From Synechococcus sp. MU1642 (GTDB lineage Bacteria; Cyanobacteriota; Cyanobacteriia; PCC-6307; Cyanobiaceae): a stretch of DNA of 64,000 bases. Below are positions 17,376 to 26,901 of this stretch, in pieces (position 1 is the first letter of the stretch; every line of letters starts with the position of its first letter). A model generated the notes under the pieces. It searched no databases, was not told where the DNA came from, and saw only the letters and a program-made list of their open reading frames with translations. The DNA is taken from NCBI RefSeq assembly GCF_020514115.1, contig NZ_VTKZ01000004.1, positions 1 through 64,000 of the forward strand, read 5' to 3'. The position numbers and the translations under genes are program-made.

Positions 17376-18881
17376 ATGACGCAGGCGTTGCATGCCCTGT
17401 TGAGTGATGCAGGCATCGCAGTGCCGGCGGGGCTGGTGAATCCTGGATTGGAGGCGATCACCACCGATTCCCGCCGCGTCGGCCCTGGAACCCTGTTTCT
17501 CGGACTTCCCGGCGAACGGGTGGATGGAGGCACGTTTTGGGCTCAAGCCCTTGAGGCCGGTGCCGCCGCTGCCGTAATTGGAGCTGAAGCTGCTTCTGCA
17601 AAACCGCCAGGTGCCGATGATCCTGTGGTGGTGATCCAAGATCCGGTGGCGCGCCGGATCGGTGAGATTGCAGCGGCGTACTGGGACCATCCCTGCAGGC
17701 GCATGGCCCTGATTGGTGTGACCGGCACCAATGGCAAAACCACCACCACCCATTTGATCGAGCATCTGGCTGCTTCAGCAGATCAATCGGTGGGCTTGTT
17801 CGGCACGTTGGTGAACCGCTGGCCGGGCCACAGCATCACGGCCACCCACACCACGGCCTTTGCCGATCTCCTGCAGGGGCAACTTGCCGAGGCGGCCTCC
17901 GCCGGCTGCGGCCTGGCGGCGATGGAAGTGAGTTCCCACGCCCTGGCGCAGCAGCGGGTGGCTGGCTGCCGCTTCGCGGGAGCCGTATTCACCAACCTCA
18001 CCCAGGACCACCTCGATTACCACGTCTCAATGGAGGACTACTTCGAGGCCAAGGCGTCGCTGTTTGCGGATCCTCTTTTGTTGGAAGGTGATGCGCGATC
18101 GGTGGTCAACAGTGATGACCCCTGGGGGGCGCGGTTGGCCGAACGGCTCGGCGCCGCCTGTTGGCGCAGCTCCCTTGAGGATCCATCGGCGGAGTTGCAC
18201 ATGAGCGGCCTGCAGATGACGGCCGCTGGGGTGGAAGGTCGCTTGATCAGCCCTTTTGGTGAGGGCCGTTTTCGTTCGCCCTTGTTGGGTCGCTTCAATT
18301 TGATGAACCTGCTGCAGGCAGTGGGGGTGCTGCTTCAGCAGCAGTTGCCCTTGCCGGTACTGCTGGAGGCCATCGGCCGTTTCGGTGGCGTGCCGGGCCG
18401 GATGGAGCGGGTGATTTTGAACGGTGTGGATGCAGCGAATTTGCCTCCGGTGCTGGTGGATTACGCCCACACGCCCGATGGCTTGAGGAACGCTCTTTCA
18501 GCAGCGCGTCCGTTCTGCACAGGGCGGCTGATTTGTGTGTTCGGTTGTGGTGGTGATCGGGATCGGGGCAAGCGTCCGCAGATGGCGGAGATTGCGGCAC
18601 GTCTGGCTGACCGTGTGGTGGTCACCTCCGACAACCCTCGCACCGAGGACCCTCAGCAGATCCTCGATGACGTAGTAGCGGGGATTCCGGCCGGTAGCGA
18701 TCTGCTGGTGGAGGGTGATCGAGCCAAGGCGATTGCTTCAGCCATTGCCGAAGCAGAGCCGAATGATCTGGTGCTGGTGGCCGGTAAAGGGCACGAGGAC
18801 TACCAGATTCTCGGCACCGAAAAGGTGCACTTCGACGATCGCGAGGAAGCGGAACGCGCCCTGCGTTTGAGGTTGTTCTGA
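17376..18881 (+). CDS. murE: UDP-MurNAc-tripeptide synthetase (meso-DAP adding)
   Basis: ATP-dependent Mur ligase that adds meso-diaminopimelate to UDP-MurNAc-L-Ala-D-Glu in peptidoglycan synthesis. It is 501 residues with the ATP-binding [14 protein letters not shown] motif, a central domain ([21 protein letters not shown]) and a C-terminal DNPR motif that in this family selects meso-DAP over lysine. It follows yidD and the thiol protein on the same strand. Confidence 0.97.
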   Translation: MTQALHALLSDAGIAVPAGLVNPGLEAITTDSRRVGPGTLFLGLPGERVDGGTFWAQALEAGAAAAVIGAEAASAKPPGADDPVVVIQDPVARRIGEIAAAYWDHPCRRMALIGVTGTNGKTTTTHLIEHLAASADQSVGLFGTLVNRWPGHSITATHTTAFADLLQGQLAEAASAGCGLAAMEVSSHALAQQRVAGCRFAGAVFTNLTQDHLDYHVSMEDYFEAKASLFADPLLLEGDARSVVNSDDPWGARLAERLGAACWRSSLEDPSAELHMSGLQMTAAGVEGRLISPFGEGRFRSPLLGRFNLMNLLQAVGVLLQQQLPLPVLLEAIGRFGGVPGRMERVILNGVDAANLPPVLVDYAHTPDGLRNALSAARPFCTGRLICVFGCGGDRDRGKRPQMAEIAARLADRVVVTSDNPRTEDPQQILDDVVAGIPAGSDLLVEGDRAKAIASAIAEAEPNDLVLVAGKGHEDYQILGTEKVHFDDREEAERALRLRLF

Positions 18882-18915
18882 AGCAAGTTGCTTTGACGCG
18901 GTTGATCTGAACCGA

Positions 18916-20088
18916 TCAAAGGGTGCTGATCGCTGCCACCAGGGCGTTGATGTCGTCGTGTGTGGTGCTGATGTGGGTGCAGGCCCTCAAGCAACTGGGG
19001 TCCGCCAGATCGCGAATCCACAGGCCTTGCGCGCCCAACTGCTTCACATGCTCAGCAGGTGGCACATCGCCGTTGATCTGAAAGCTCACCAGTCCGCTGG
19101 TGGGTGCCACATCAAGCAGGGTGGTGACGCTCGCTAGCCCCTGGAGTGCCTGCCAGAGCTTGCTGCTGAGGTTTTGAATGCGGTCCCAGCGTTGTGGGGC
19201 TGATCCCTCGTTCTCCAGCAGTTGCAGTGAGCTGCGCAGGCCGGCCATCAGGGGTACGCAGCTGGTGGCCACTTCAAAGCGGCGGCTGTCGTGGTGAAAC
19301 AGATCGCTCCCGTTTAGATCGGCTTTGCTTTCATCGCGCAGGCTGCGCCAGCCGATCACGGTTGGAGCGGCCTCATCCAACACACGCTCGGAAAGCGCCA
19401 CGCCCCCCAGTCCTTCGGGGCCGCAGGCCCACTTGTGCCCGGTGAAGGCGTAGATGTCGGCCGCGGCAGCGGCCTCTTCAACGGGGATCTGTCCGAAGCT
19501 TTGGGCGGCGTCCACCAGCAGAAAGGGCTGTTGGGGATGTTGGTTGAGTTGATGAGCGACGGCGGCAATCGGCATCACCTGGCCTGTATTCCAGAGCAGA
19601 TGGCTCAGCACCACAAGACGTGTGCGAGGGGTGAGGGCCTCGGCAATGGCCTCAACCACCGCGGCGTCGCACTGGGCTTGATTCCCCCGCAGATGCTTCA
19701 CCGGCAGCACGTCGATGGCGAGGTTCTGGCGCCGCGCCAGTTCAACGCAGGCACTCACCACACCGGGGTGTTCGCAGTCGCCGATCAGCAGCCGATCCCC
19801 TTTGGCAAAGGGAAGTCCCCACAGCGGCAGCACGCAGCCGCTGGTGACGTTCTCGGTGAGGGCAAGCCGATGGGGCGGAACGCCGCAGCACTGGGCCAGA
19901 AGGCGGCGTGTGCTGTTGATCTCCTTGGCGATGTAGGGCCAAACATCCGCCGTGAACGGCCCTAACTCCTGAATGCGCGCCCAGCTCGCTGTGATCGCTT
20001 CCAGGGATGGGCTGGGCAATGGCCCTTGGCCGCCGTAGTTGAAGTACGTCTTGTTCTGCAGGGCAGGGCAGAGGTCGCGCATGGTCAC
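18916..20088 (-). CDS. Class V aminotransferase (cysteine-desulfurase/IPN-epimerase-like)
   Basis: PLP-dependent enzyme of 390 residues. The PLP lysine lies in YAFTGHKWACGPEGLGG, and the upstream LLVDAAQSFGQIPV provides the cofactor-binding Asp. The overall pattern is closest to the NifS/isopenicillin-N-epimerase branch of class V. The substrate is not determined by sequence: sulfur mobilisation and amino-acid transamination are both possible. It is convergent with murE across a 34-bp gap. Confidence 0.88.
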   Translation of the reverse strand: MTMRDLCPALQNKTYFNYGGQGPLPSPSLEAITASWARIQELGPFTADVWPYIAKEINSTRRLLAQCCGVPPHRLALTENVTSGCVLPLWGLPFAKGDRLLIGDCEHPGVVSACVELARRQNLAIDVLPVKHLRGNQAQCDAAVVEAIAEALTPRTRLVVLSHLLWNTGQVMPIAAVAHQLNQHPQQPFLLVDAAQSFGQIPVEEAAAAADIYAFTGHKWACGPEGLGGVALSERVLDEAAPTVIGWRSLRDESKADLNGSDLFHHDSRRFEVATSCVPLMAGLRSSLQLLENEGSAPQRWDRIQNLSSKLWQALQGLASVTTLLDVAPTSGLVSFQINGDVPPAEHVKQLGAQGLWIRDLADPSCLRACTHISTTHDDINALVAAISTL

Positions 20089-20723
20089 GGCACTGGCGTG
20101 AGCCGAAAGATGGGTGCCACCACGTTGGCAGTGCCATCGAGTCGCAGCCAGGCGTTAAACGGTGAGCCGGCTGCGTGATCGCTTGAGAGCTGGGTCAAAC
20201 CGTTGGACCCCGGCATGGCCTTCTCCGGCAACGGCCAACCCTTCGAAGGCGCCTGAGCTGACGCTGTGACCGACTAGAGCGTTCTGCTGGCCTGGATGCG
20301 CTGTGGCACGGCATAGCGTCAAGTCACCGATCTGACTGGCCTGGGGGCGACGCCGGTTCAGCAAGGGCGAATGGTTGAACACTTGGTTCTATAGGTCACC
20401 GAACCCTGCCATAGCGCCTGCCCCAGCCCTGTGTCAGGCCCACTTTTTTTTGCACTGTTTTTCCGCTGCTCGTTCCATCTGCCATCCCGACCAACGTCGC
20501 CATTCGATCTCGGCTGCCGTCAGGTATTGATCGGTGAGCGATTCAGTTTGGTTTTCCGGCATGCCAAACCGGATGGGGCAAGAAGGACCAGCGTTCACCT
20601 CAATCTCCCGACCTGGATCAAATTTGTCGTGCAGGCTGAATTGACGGTGGTTGTTTTCGATACAGAACCTAATTGATCAGTATTTGAACTCAGTTTGCTT
20701 TCCAATCTGTGGGTCGACTTGCT
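20089..20723. other. 635-bp stretch without a convincing gene; possible + strand terminator at 20416-20451
   Basis: No frame here has convincing protein features. Short open frames (20155-20382 minus, 20431-20676 plus) are low-complexity or frame-shifting and lack recognisable domains. A 5-bp stem (20416-20420 with 20435-20439) followed by eight Ts (20444-20451) looks like a weak + strand terminator and could end an unannotated small RNA. The minus-strand text next to the aminotransferase may be degraded coding sequence. Confidence 0.4.
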
Positions 20724-20954
20724 TCAGCTTGCCTTGAGGTAAATCTTGCGTCCTTTGGCGTCAACTTTGTAGCGACCACCCCTGGGGCCGATGTGAATTA
20801 CATCGATGGATGCGTTGATAGGGGTTGGTGGCTCTAAAGGCTCCGGCTCAACCTTGGAGGGGGTTGGAATCTCAGGCGTTTGTATTCTCAGGTGGGGCGC
20901 GGCTTTGAAGATATTCAGCCCGAGCTTGCGATACAGAAAATCTGCAATTCGCAT
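20724..20954 (-). CDS. Small protein with PBCV-type basic adaptor motif
   Basis: Seventy-six residues. The last 25 contain IHIGPRGGRYKVDAKGRKIY, which matches the short basic adaptor domain (IxGPRGGxYxxxxxGRKxY) first noted in chlorella-virus proteins and also seen in bacteria and phages. The N-terminal half is an amphipathic segment followed by a Pro/Glu-rich linker. I see no neighbour in an operon. The domain name is from memory; the role is unknown, perhaps tethering to nucleic acid or another protein. Confidence 0.65.
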   Translation of the reverse strand: MRIADFLYRKLGLNIFKAAPHLRIQTPEIPTPSKVEPEPLEPPTPINASIDVIHIGPRGGRYKVDAKGRKIYLKAS

Positions 20955-21047
20955 GACGCGTTACTGGAACTACCTTTTATTTTCTGGCGATGTCAAGTGT
21001 CCGCGGTGTTGCCGATTGCCAATGTCCATCGCCCAGCTCCAATTGGC

Positions 21048-21776
21048 TCAACCGTGATTGTTTGACGACTCCGCTCGACTGCTTTGCACGTCGGGAAAGT
21101 GCTCGTTCATGCATTCGGGACAGATGCCATGGCTGAAATTCAGCGTGCTGTGCTGCATTAGGAATCGTTCGATGGGTTGCCAGAACCCTTCCCTGTCGCG
21201 GATGGATTTGCAGTAACTGCAAGTGGTGACCAAGCCTTGAGCGTGATGCATCTGACAGAACTCATCCATCAGGGCCAAGGATCGGCGTCTGAGTTCCAAA
21301 AGAGTGGTGGCCTGTTCCGCCAGGCCTTCCATCACCTTGTATTGCGAATTGGTGAGTGATTTGGGAATCCGATCAATCACGCAAAGCGTTCCAATGCGGT
21401 GATTGATGTCGGTTTTCAGGGGGAAGCCTGCATAGAGCCGGATGTGGGGTGCTTCCTGCACGAGGGGATTGTCGCGGAATTTCTCATGAAACAGCGCGTC
21501 CTCCACCACCAGAGGCTTGGAATCGAGGATCGTATGGGCGCAAAATGAGATGTCTCGGTCGGTTTCGCTGGCCTCAAGGCCCACCTTCGATTTGAACCAC
21601 TGACGCTTTTCATCCACCAGGGAGATCAGGGCGATCGGAGATTGGCAGATCTCTGAGGCCATCCGGGTGATGTTGTCAAAGGCTTTTTCAGGTTTTGTTC
21701 CCAGAATCCGGTATTCACTGAGTGATCTCAGTCGGGCTGCTTCGTTGATCGGCTTTGGTGCTGCCTGCATGGGCAT
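21048..21776 (-). CDS. GAF-domain protein with C-terminal Cys-rich motif
   Basis: Soluble sensor-type protein of 242 residues. A GAF domain spans about residues 18-165 (SPIALISLVDEKRQWFKSKVGL, ISFCAHTI, IRLYAGFPL, IGTLCVIDR). After a helical linker comes a CSYCKSIRD...SHGICPECMNEHFP module, the CxYCKxIRD/SHGICPEC motif found at the ends of many bacterial PAS/GAF signalling proteins, possibly metal-binding. No kinase or output enzyme is attached, so it may act on a partner or be a free-standing redox/ligand sensor. Confidence 0.85.
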   Translation of the reverse strand: MPMQAAPKPINEAARLRSLSEYRILGTKPEKAFDNITRMASEICQSPIALISLVDEKRQWFKSKVGLEASETDRDISFCAHTILDSKPLVVEDALFHEKFRDNPLVQEAPHIRLYAGFPLKTDINHRIGTLCVIDRIPKSLTNSQYKVMEGLAEQATTLLELRRRSLALMDEFCQMHHAQGLVTTCSYCKSIRDREGFWQPIERFLMQHSTLNFSHGICPECMNEHFPDVQSSRAESSNNHG

Positions 21777-21874
21777 ACCTCGCTAGGCATGCCTTTGGTC
21801 TAAGACATGAATTTTTTGTTTTCTGTAAATGTGCAGTGCGAAAAATTTCGCTTTGTTGATTTTATTTTCTGCGA

Positions 21875-22177
21875 TTAATTAATTCTTGGCGCTGCTTCGT
21901 AGAGCCACACGCTGCGGCCATCCCGAAGGGTTGCGCTACTGCGTTGGTACACATCAGGTACTTCCTCCCAATCATCTAAGGCGGTCCAGCAAGAGTCGGG
22001 CACCCGATACACCTCTCCTGAGATGGACCCATTGCTCCGCTGCAGCATCGGGTAGCCCGGGTAGTCGATTTCGATGAAGCCATCGACGATGCCGTCGCGA
22101 CCGCGTTTGGCGCCCTTCAGCAAGTGATGGGCGCTGCCATTACTTTTTAGTGTCCCGTAGACGAAGAGGCGCTTCAG
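21875..22177 (-). CDS. Gamma-glutamylcyclotransferase (AIG2-like) family protein, probable CTG start
   Basis: GGCT/AIG2-fold protein. The signature opening strand and loop RLFVYGTLK lies upstream of every conventional start codon in the frame: the first TTG (22123) would cut it off, and an in-frame stop occurs at 22202-22204. A CTG at 22177 overlaps the stop of the NFU gene as CTGA, exactly like the ATGA overlaps elsewhere in this window, and would give a complete protein of about 100 residues ending near LYEAAPRIN. Enzymatic activity on glutathione or gamma-glutamyl peptides is a family possibility, not shown here. Confidence 0.7.
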   Translation of the reverse strand: MKRLFVYGTLKSNGSAHHLLKGAKRGRDGIVDGFIEIDYPGYPMLQRSNGSISGEVYRVPDSCWTALDDWEEVPDVYQRSSATLRDGRSVWLYEAAPRIN

Positions 22178-22419
22178 AGCACCTGCACCACTTCGCTCAC
22201 TTCAGGAATCGATTCACGCATCTTGCGTTCGATGCCCATCTTCAAGGTCATCGTGCTACTGGGGCAGCTGCCGCAGGCGCCTTGCAGGCGCACCTTCACG
22301 ATCGGGCCGTCCAGTTCCACCACTTCAACGTTGCCGCCGTCGGCCATCAGGAAGGGGCGCAGCTCATCCAGCACCTTTTCCACGTTCTCAAGCGTGAGGG
22401 CCATGGTTTCAGTGCTCAT
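22174..22419 (-). CDS. nfuA: NFU-type iron-sulfur cluster scaffold
   Basis: Stand-alone NifU C-terminal domain, 81 residues, with the cluster-binding CGSC motif (CXXC) in the [19 protein letters not shown] segment. Such NFU proteins carry or deliver 4Fe-4S clusters; in cyanobacteria they supply photosystem I. It is transcribed away from mqo, with the GGCT-family gene coupled downstream. The symbol is generic for this family. Confidence 0.93.
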   Translation of the reverse strand: MSTETMALTLENVEKVLDELRPFLMADGGNVEVVELDGPIVKVRLQGACGSCPSSTMTLKMGIERKMRESIPEVSEVVQVL

Positions 22420-22469
22420 GGAGATGAACCAGAGATCAAGGCATCAAGGTTACGGAGTGGCCCCATAGG

Positions 22470-24008
22470 GTGACGAGAGCGGTTAACCCTCCAGCTCCGG
22501 TGCAGCACGACGGTTCGTTCAACCCAGAGGCCCGTTACGACGCCGTGCTTGTGGGAGCTGGAATCATGAGCGCCACCCTGGCGGCGCTGCTGCATGAACT
22601 CGACCCGCAGCTGCGGATTCTTCTGGTGGAGCGCCTCGAAGCGCCTGCTCTCGAGAGCAGCGCTGCGGTGAACAATGCCGGCACCGGCCATGCCGCCAAC
22701 TGCGAGCTGAATTACACCCCGATTCAGGCGGATGGAACGGTGGCGACGGCCAAAGCGGTGGCCATCAATGCTTCGTTTGAACGCAGCCTCGAGTTCTGGG
22801 GGTCGTTGCGGGAGCGGGGCGACCTCGACACCAGCAGCTTTCTCCACCAGGCGGCTCACATCAGCGCCGTGTGGACGCCGGAGAACATTGCCTTTCTGCG
22901 GCAGCGCTTCAGCCAGCTGAAGGAGCTGCCGGCCTTTGCCCGGATGCGCTGGAGCGAAGACCAAAGCGAGCTCACCGAATGGATGCCCCTGGTGATGGCG
23001 GGGCGCGATCTCAAGCAGCCGGTGGCGGCCACGCGCATTGATCGAGGCACGGACGTTGATTTCGGCACCCTCACCCGGGCCTACCTGATGCCCTTGCAGC
23101 AGAGCGGAGCGCTCACTGTTGAGTACGGCACTCAGGTGCACGACCTCAAACGTCTGCGCCGCAGCGACATGACTGAGGCTGACTGGCGCGTGGTGCTCAA
23201 GGGGCCCTCAGGCAAAAAAGAAGTGCGGACTCCCTTTGTTTTCCTCGGTGCCGGTGGTGGTGCCCTGCCGCTGCTGCAACGTTCCGGGATCCCAGAGGCG
23301 GCTGATTTCGCTGGCTTCCCAGTGAGTGGCCTCTGGTTGGTTTGTGGTGACGCGCAGCTGGCCGATCGTCAGCGGGCCAAGGTCTACGGCAAGGCGGCGG
23401 TGGGGGCCCCACCTATGTCGGTGCCCCATCTCGACACCCGTTGGATTGATGGCAAGCGTTCGCTGTTGTTCGGCCCCTTTGCCGGCTTCAGCAGCAAGTT
23501 CCTCAAACAGGGCTCCCTGCTGGATCTGCCCGCTTCCGTGCGGGCCACCAATCTTGTGCCGATGCTGCAGGTGGGTGCCACTAACTTTGAGCTGGTGCAG
23601 TACCTGATCAATCAGCTGCGCCAGACCCCTGCGGAGCGGCATGAGGCGCTGCAGCAGTTCATGCCCACCGCCCGTGCCGAAGACTGGACCCTCTCGGTGG
23701 CGGGCCAGCGGGTGCAGATCATTAAACGAAGCAAGCAGGGCGGACGGCTGCAGCTGGGGACGGAAGTGGTGGCCTCCGGCGATGGCTCCTTGGCAGCGCT
23801 GCTGGGTGCCTCCCCAGGAGCAAGCACGGCGGTGACTATCATGTTGGAGGTGCTTCAGCGCTGCTTCAAGCAACGGCTCGACAGCGAGGCCTGGGAGCAG
23901 CGACTGCAAGCGCTGTTACCCAGCATCCATGAAGACCCTCAGCAGGATCCGCAGGTGCTGCTGCGGATGCGGGAGCGCAGTGATGCCTTGCTGGGGCTGA
24001 CCCCCTGA
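22470..24008 (+). CDS. mqo: Malate:quinone oxidoreductase
   Basis: Membrane-associated FAD enzyme oxidising malate to oxaloacetate and passing electrons to quinone. It is 512 residues with an N-terminal dinucleotide-binding GAGIMSATLAALL motif and the family-specific SSAAVNNAGTGHAANCELNYTP region; a later FGPFAGFSSKFLK segment is also conserved. The start is a GTG at 22470. Confidence 0.93.
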   Translation: MTRAVNPPAPVQHDGSFNPEARYDAVLVGAGIMSATLAALLHELDPQLRILLVERLEAPALESSAAVNNAGTGHAANCELNYTPIQADGTVATAKAVAINASFERSLEFWGSLRERGDLDTSSFLHQAAHISAVWTPENIAFLRQRFSQLKELPAFARMRWSEDQSELTEWMPLVMAGRDLKQPVAATRIDRGTDVDFGTLTRAYLMPLQQSGALTVEYGTQVHDLKRLRRSDMTEADWRVVLKGPSGKKEVRTPFVFLGAGGGALPLLQRSGIPEAADFAGFPVSGLWLVCGDAQLADRQRAKVYGKAAVGAPPMSVPHLDTRWIDGKRSLLFGPFAGFSSKFLKQGSLLDLPASVRATNLVPMLQVGATNFELVQYLINQLRQTPAERHEALQQFMPTARAEDWTLSVAGQRVQIIKRSKQGGRLQLGTEVVASGDGSLAALLGASPGASTAVTIMLEVLQRCFKQRLDSEAWEQRLQALLPSIHEDPQQDPQVLLRMRERSDALLGLTP

Positions 24009-24011
24009 GGC

Positions 24012-24332
24012 TTATTCCCCCAGATTCACCAAGACCACACCGGCGGTGATTAAGCCGATCCCGATCAACTGCGCGGGCTGTAGCGTCTGGCTGTAGGCGA
24101 AACGCCCCACCAGCACAATCACCACGGTGCCTATGCCGCTCCATAGGGCGTAGGTAATCCCCAGGGGGATACTCAGCACCACCTTGGAGAGCAGAGCCAT
24201 CGCAAGGGCGTAGGCGCTGAACACCAGCAGGGTGGGCAGCGGTCGGCTCATGCCCTCCGACAAGCGCAGGCAGGAGGTGCCGATCACCTCAGCGCTGATC
24301 GCTAGCAGTAGCAACGTCCAGGGATTGCTCAT
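24012..24332 (-). CDS. Small multidrug resistance (SMR) family transporter
   Basis: Four-helix membrane protein of about 106 residues. The essential helix-1 glutamate is in [15 protein letters not shown], and helix 3 carries [10 protein letters not shown], both diagnostic of EmrE/SugE-like SMR proteins. The ATG at 24332 is preferred over a GTG two codons upstream. It is convergent with mqo (3-bp gap) and divergent from lepA. The substrate is unknown: quaternary cations, guanidinium or polyamines are all possible. Confidence 0.9.
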   Translation of the reverse strand: MSNPWTLLLLAISAEVIGTSCLRLSEGMSRPLPTLLVFSAYALAMALLSKVVLSIPLGITYALWSGIGTVVIVLVGRFAYSQTLQPAQLIGIGLITAGVVLVNLGE

Positions 24333-24403
24333 CAGCACTGGTGTCGCTCCTTAGGATTGTGGCAACGACGCTTTCTGGACCCGAGACGGGATTCCGCCGC
24401 TGC

Positions 24404-26224
24404 ATGACCGACGCTCCCGTCTCACGGATACGCAACTTCTGCATCATTGCCCATATTGACCACGGCAAGTCGACACTGGCTGACCGGTTGCTGCAGGACA
24501 CGGGCACCGTGGCAAACCGGGACATGCAGGAGCAGTTCCTGGACAACATGGACCTCGAGCGGGAGCGGGGGATCACCATCAAGCTCCAGGCCGCCCGGAT
24601 GAACTACACGGCGGCCGATGGCCAGGGGTACGTCCTCAACCTCATCGACACACCTGGCCATGTCGACTTCTCCTATGAGGTGAGCCGCAGCCTGCAGGCC
24701 TGTGAAGGGGCATTGCTGGTGGTGGATGCCAGCCAGGGGGTGGAAGCACAGACCTTGGCCAACGTTTACCTGGCCTTGGAAAACGATCTCGAGATCATCC
24801 CGGTGCTCAACAAGATCGATCTGCCTGGAGCGGATCCCGATCGGATCAAGGAAGAGGTCGAGGCGATCATCGGTCTCGATTGCAGCAATGCCATTTCCTG
24901 CTCGGCCAAGACCGGCTTGGGTGTGCCCGAAATCCTGCAGGCGGTGGTGGATCGGGTGCCCTCGCCGAAGGATGCGGTGGAGGAGTCCACCAAGGCGCTG
25001 ATCTTCGACTCCTATTACGACCCCTACCGGGGCGTGATCGTTTATTTCCGGGTGATGAGCGGCCGGATCAGCTGCAAAGACAAAGTGCTGTTGATGGCCA
25101 GCAAGAAGACCTATGAGCTCGATGAGATCGGAATCATGGCGCCCGATCAGAAGAAGGTGGACGAGCTCCACGCCGGAGAGGTGGGCTATCTGGCGGCTTC
25201 GATCAAGGCCGTGGCAGATGCCCGGGTTGGCGACACCATCACTTTGGTGAATGCACCAGCGGATGAGGCTTTACCGGGTTACACCGAGGCCAAGCCGATG
25301 GTGTTCTGCGGTTTGTTCCCCACCGAGGCCGATCAGTACCCGGATCTGCGTGATGCTCTCGACAAACTGCAGCTTTCGGATGCGGCACTGAAGTACGAGC
25401 CGGAAACCAGCAGCGCCATGGGCTTCGGTTTCCGCTGCGGCTTCCTCGGCTTGCTGCACATGGAGATCGTGCAGGAGCGGCTGGAGCGCGAGTACGACCT
25501 CGATCTGATCGTCACCGCGCCATCGGTGATCTACAAGGTGAACATGATTGATGGCTCCGAAGTGATGGTGGACAACCCCGCCACCCTTCCCGATCCGCAG
25601 AAACGCGAGTCGATCGAAGAGCCCTACGTGAAGATGGAGATCTACGCGCCCAACGAGTACAACGGCGCCTTGATGGGCCTCTGCCAGGAACGACGTGGCG
25701 ATTACATCGACATGAAGTACATCACCACCGATCGGGTGACTTTGATTTATGAATTGCCGCTAGCAGAGGTGGTGACCGATTTCTTCGATCAGATGAAGAC
25801 GCGCACCCAGGGTTATGCCTCGATGGAATACAGCCTGATCGGTTACCGCAAGAACCAGTTAGTGCGCCTCGATGTGCTGATCAACGGCGAGCGGGCCGAC
25901 GCCCTCACCACGATCGTTCACCAAGACAAGGCCTACAACGTGGGCAAGGCGTTGGTGGAAAAACTCAAGGAACTGATTCCTCGCCAGCAGTTCAAGATTC
26001 CGATTCAGGCGTCCATCGGAAGCCGAATCATTGCCTCCACCAGCATCAGTGCTATTCGCAAGGATGTGCTCGCCAAGTGCTACGGCGGTGACATCTCCCG
26101 CAAGAAGAAACTGCTGAAGAAGCAGGCCAAGGGCAAGAAGCGGATGAAGGCCATGGGAAAGGTGGATGTGCCCCAGGAGGCCTTCATGGCTGTGCTCAAG
26201 TTGAATGATGGTGGCTCTGCCTAA
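24404..26224 (+). CDS. lepA: Elongation factor 4 (LepA)
   Basis: Ribosome-associated GTPase, 606 residues from the ATG at 24404. It has the G1 motif [16 protein letters not shown] (G3), [10 protein letters not shown] (G4), and the LepA-specific C-terminal domain with a lysine-rich end ([19 protein letters not shown]). The open frame begins at 24341, but those 21 codons are not LepA-like. Confidence 0.97.
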   Translation: MTDAPVSRIRNFCIIAHIDHGKSTLADRLLQDTGTVANRDMQEQFLDNMDLERERGITIKLQAARMNYTAADGQGYVLNLIDTPGHVDFSYEVSRSLQACEGALLVVDASQGVEAQTLANVYLALENDLEIIPVLNKIDLPGADPDRIKEEVEAIIGLDCSNAISCSAKTGLGVPEILQAVVDRVPSPKDAVEESTKALIFDSYYDPYRGVIVYFRVMSGRISCKDKVLLMASKKTYELDEIGIMAPDQKKVDELHAGEVGYLAASIKAVADARVGDTITLVNAPADEALPGYTEAKPMVFCGLFPTEADQYPDLRDALDKLQLSDAALKYEPETSSAMGFGFRCGFLGLLHMEIVQERLEREYDLDLIVTAPSVIYKVNMIDGSEVMVDNPATLPDPQKRESIEEPYVKMEIYAPNEYNGALMGLCQERRGDYIDMKYITTDRVTLIYELPLAEVVTDFFDQMKTRTQGYASMEYSLIGYRKNQLVRLDVLINGERADALTTIVHQDKAYNVGKALVEKLKELIPRQQFKIPIQASIGSRIIASTSISAIRKDVLAKCYGGDISRKKKLLKKQAKGKKRMKAMGKVDVPQEAFMAVLKLNDGGSA

Positions 26225-26380
26225 CTGTCTTGTGGCTTGGTTTTCTCCTTGGCAAAAATCATTAGGCAAATAATTCCTCTAATTGTTTGAGTTTTTCCTT
26301 TGCTTGGGCAATTCCTAGCCAAAAATCTTCTCTGGTTGCCGTCTTGCTCTTGCCAGCCTCGTCTGATTTTTAATTATTCA

Positions 26381-26416
26381 AAAAAACAGCTGCTCAATGT
26401 TGGGTAGCTGTTTTTT
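26381..26416. terminator. Bidirectional terminator between lepA and the minus-strand sensor fragment
   Basis: A perfect 11-bp inverted repeat (26381-26391 with 26406-26416) has A6 at one side and T6 at the other, so it can terminate transcripts from both directions: lepA on + and the gene ending at 26455 on minus. Confidence 0.88.
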
Positions 26417-26454
26417 GTCTTTGTGGCTGAATTAGGTCCCTGCCTTTGAAGGGT

Positions 26455-26901
26455 CTAGCTCAGATTTTCTTCTTTAATAGTCTGAGTGCTCAACCCAGTC
26501 GTTGTGTTTGTTGATGTCATAAAGCCAGCTGTCAGGATTGCGGCGTCCGAAAGGTATTGGTGGATGCGGGGGTGCACCAAATCGCCCTTGTTGTTTTCGA
26601 TCCAGAGGGTTGTGTTTGGGCTTGAGTGGAACAGCAATTCCTGTTCAGGACTGGCTGGATCGTCCTGCAGATCCGTGATGGCTTTGTCGCACAGCGCGAT
26701 GCTTTGGCGGACCAACAGCTGGTCGTTGGCTAGCAGATTGCGCTGATCGATTAGCAGACCCACCGATGAGGCCCCGGTGAATCCGAGGAAGACCACCAAA
26801 TGGGTGGCCAGCTGTAGCTGGCCTTTGAGACTGCCGAGAAGCCGTTGTGGCCAGTTGTAACGGGACGCAATGGCTTCATTCTTCCGCGGTTCGGGAGACA
26901 A
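26455..26901 (-). CDS. Membrane-anchored sensor-like protein, possibly a truncated histidine kinase
   Basis: A 148-residue product with one N-terminal membrane helix (THLVVFLGFTGASSVGLLI) and a Gln/Asp-rich extracytoplasmic domain after it, the arrangement of the N-terminal part of a sensor kinase. No HAMP or kinase domain follows, and the downstream DNA is non-coding with a terminator, so it may be a truncation or a stand-alone periplasmic sensor. It starts at a TTG whose first base pair (26901) is shared with the divergent ABC permease start codon. Confidence 0.5.
   Translation of the reverse strand: MSPEPRKNEAIASRYNWPQRLLGSLKGQLQLATHLVVFLGFTGASSVGLLIDQRNLLANDQLLVRQSIALCDKAITDLQDDPASPEQELLFHSSPNTTLWIENNKGDLVHPRIHQYLSDAAILTAGFMTSTNTTTGLSTQTIKEENLS

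Noticed and set aside
20155-20676. Short open frames of 75 and 81 codons in the gene-poor stretch
   Set aside because: No domains, odd composition and weak starts; kept only as a gap note.
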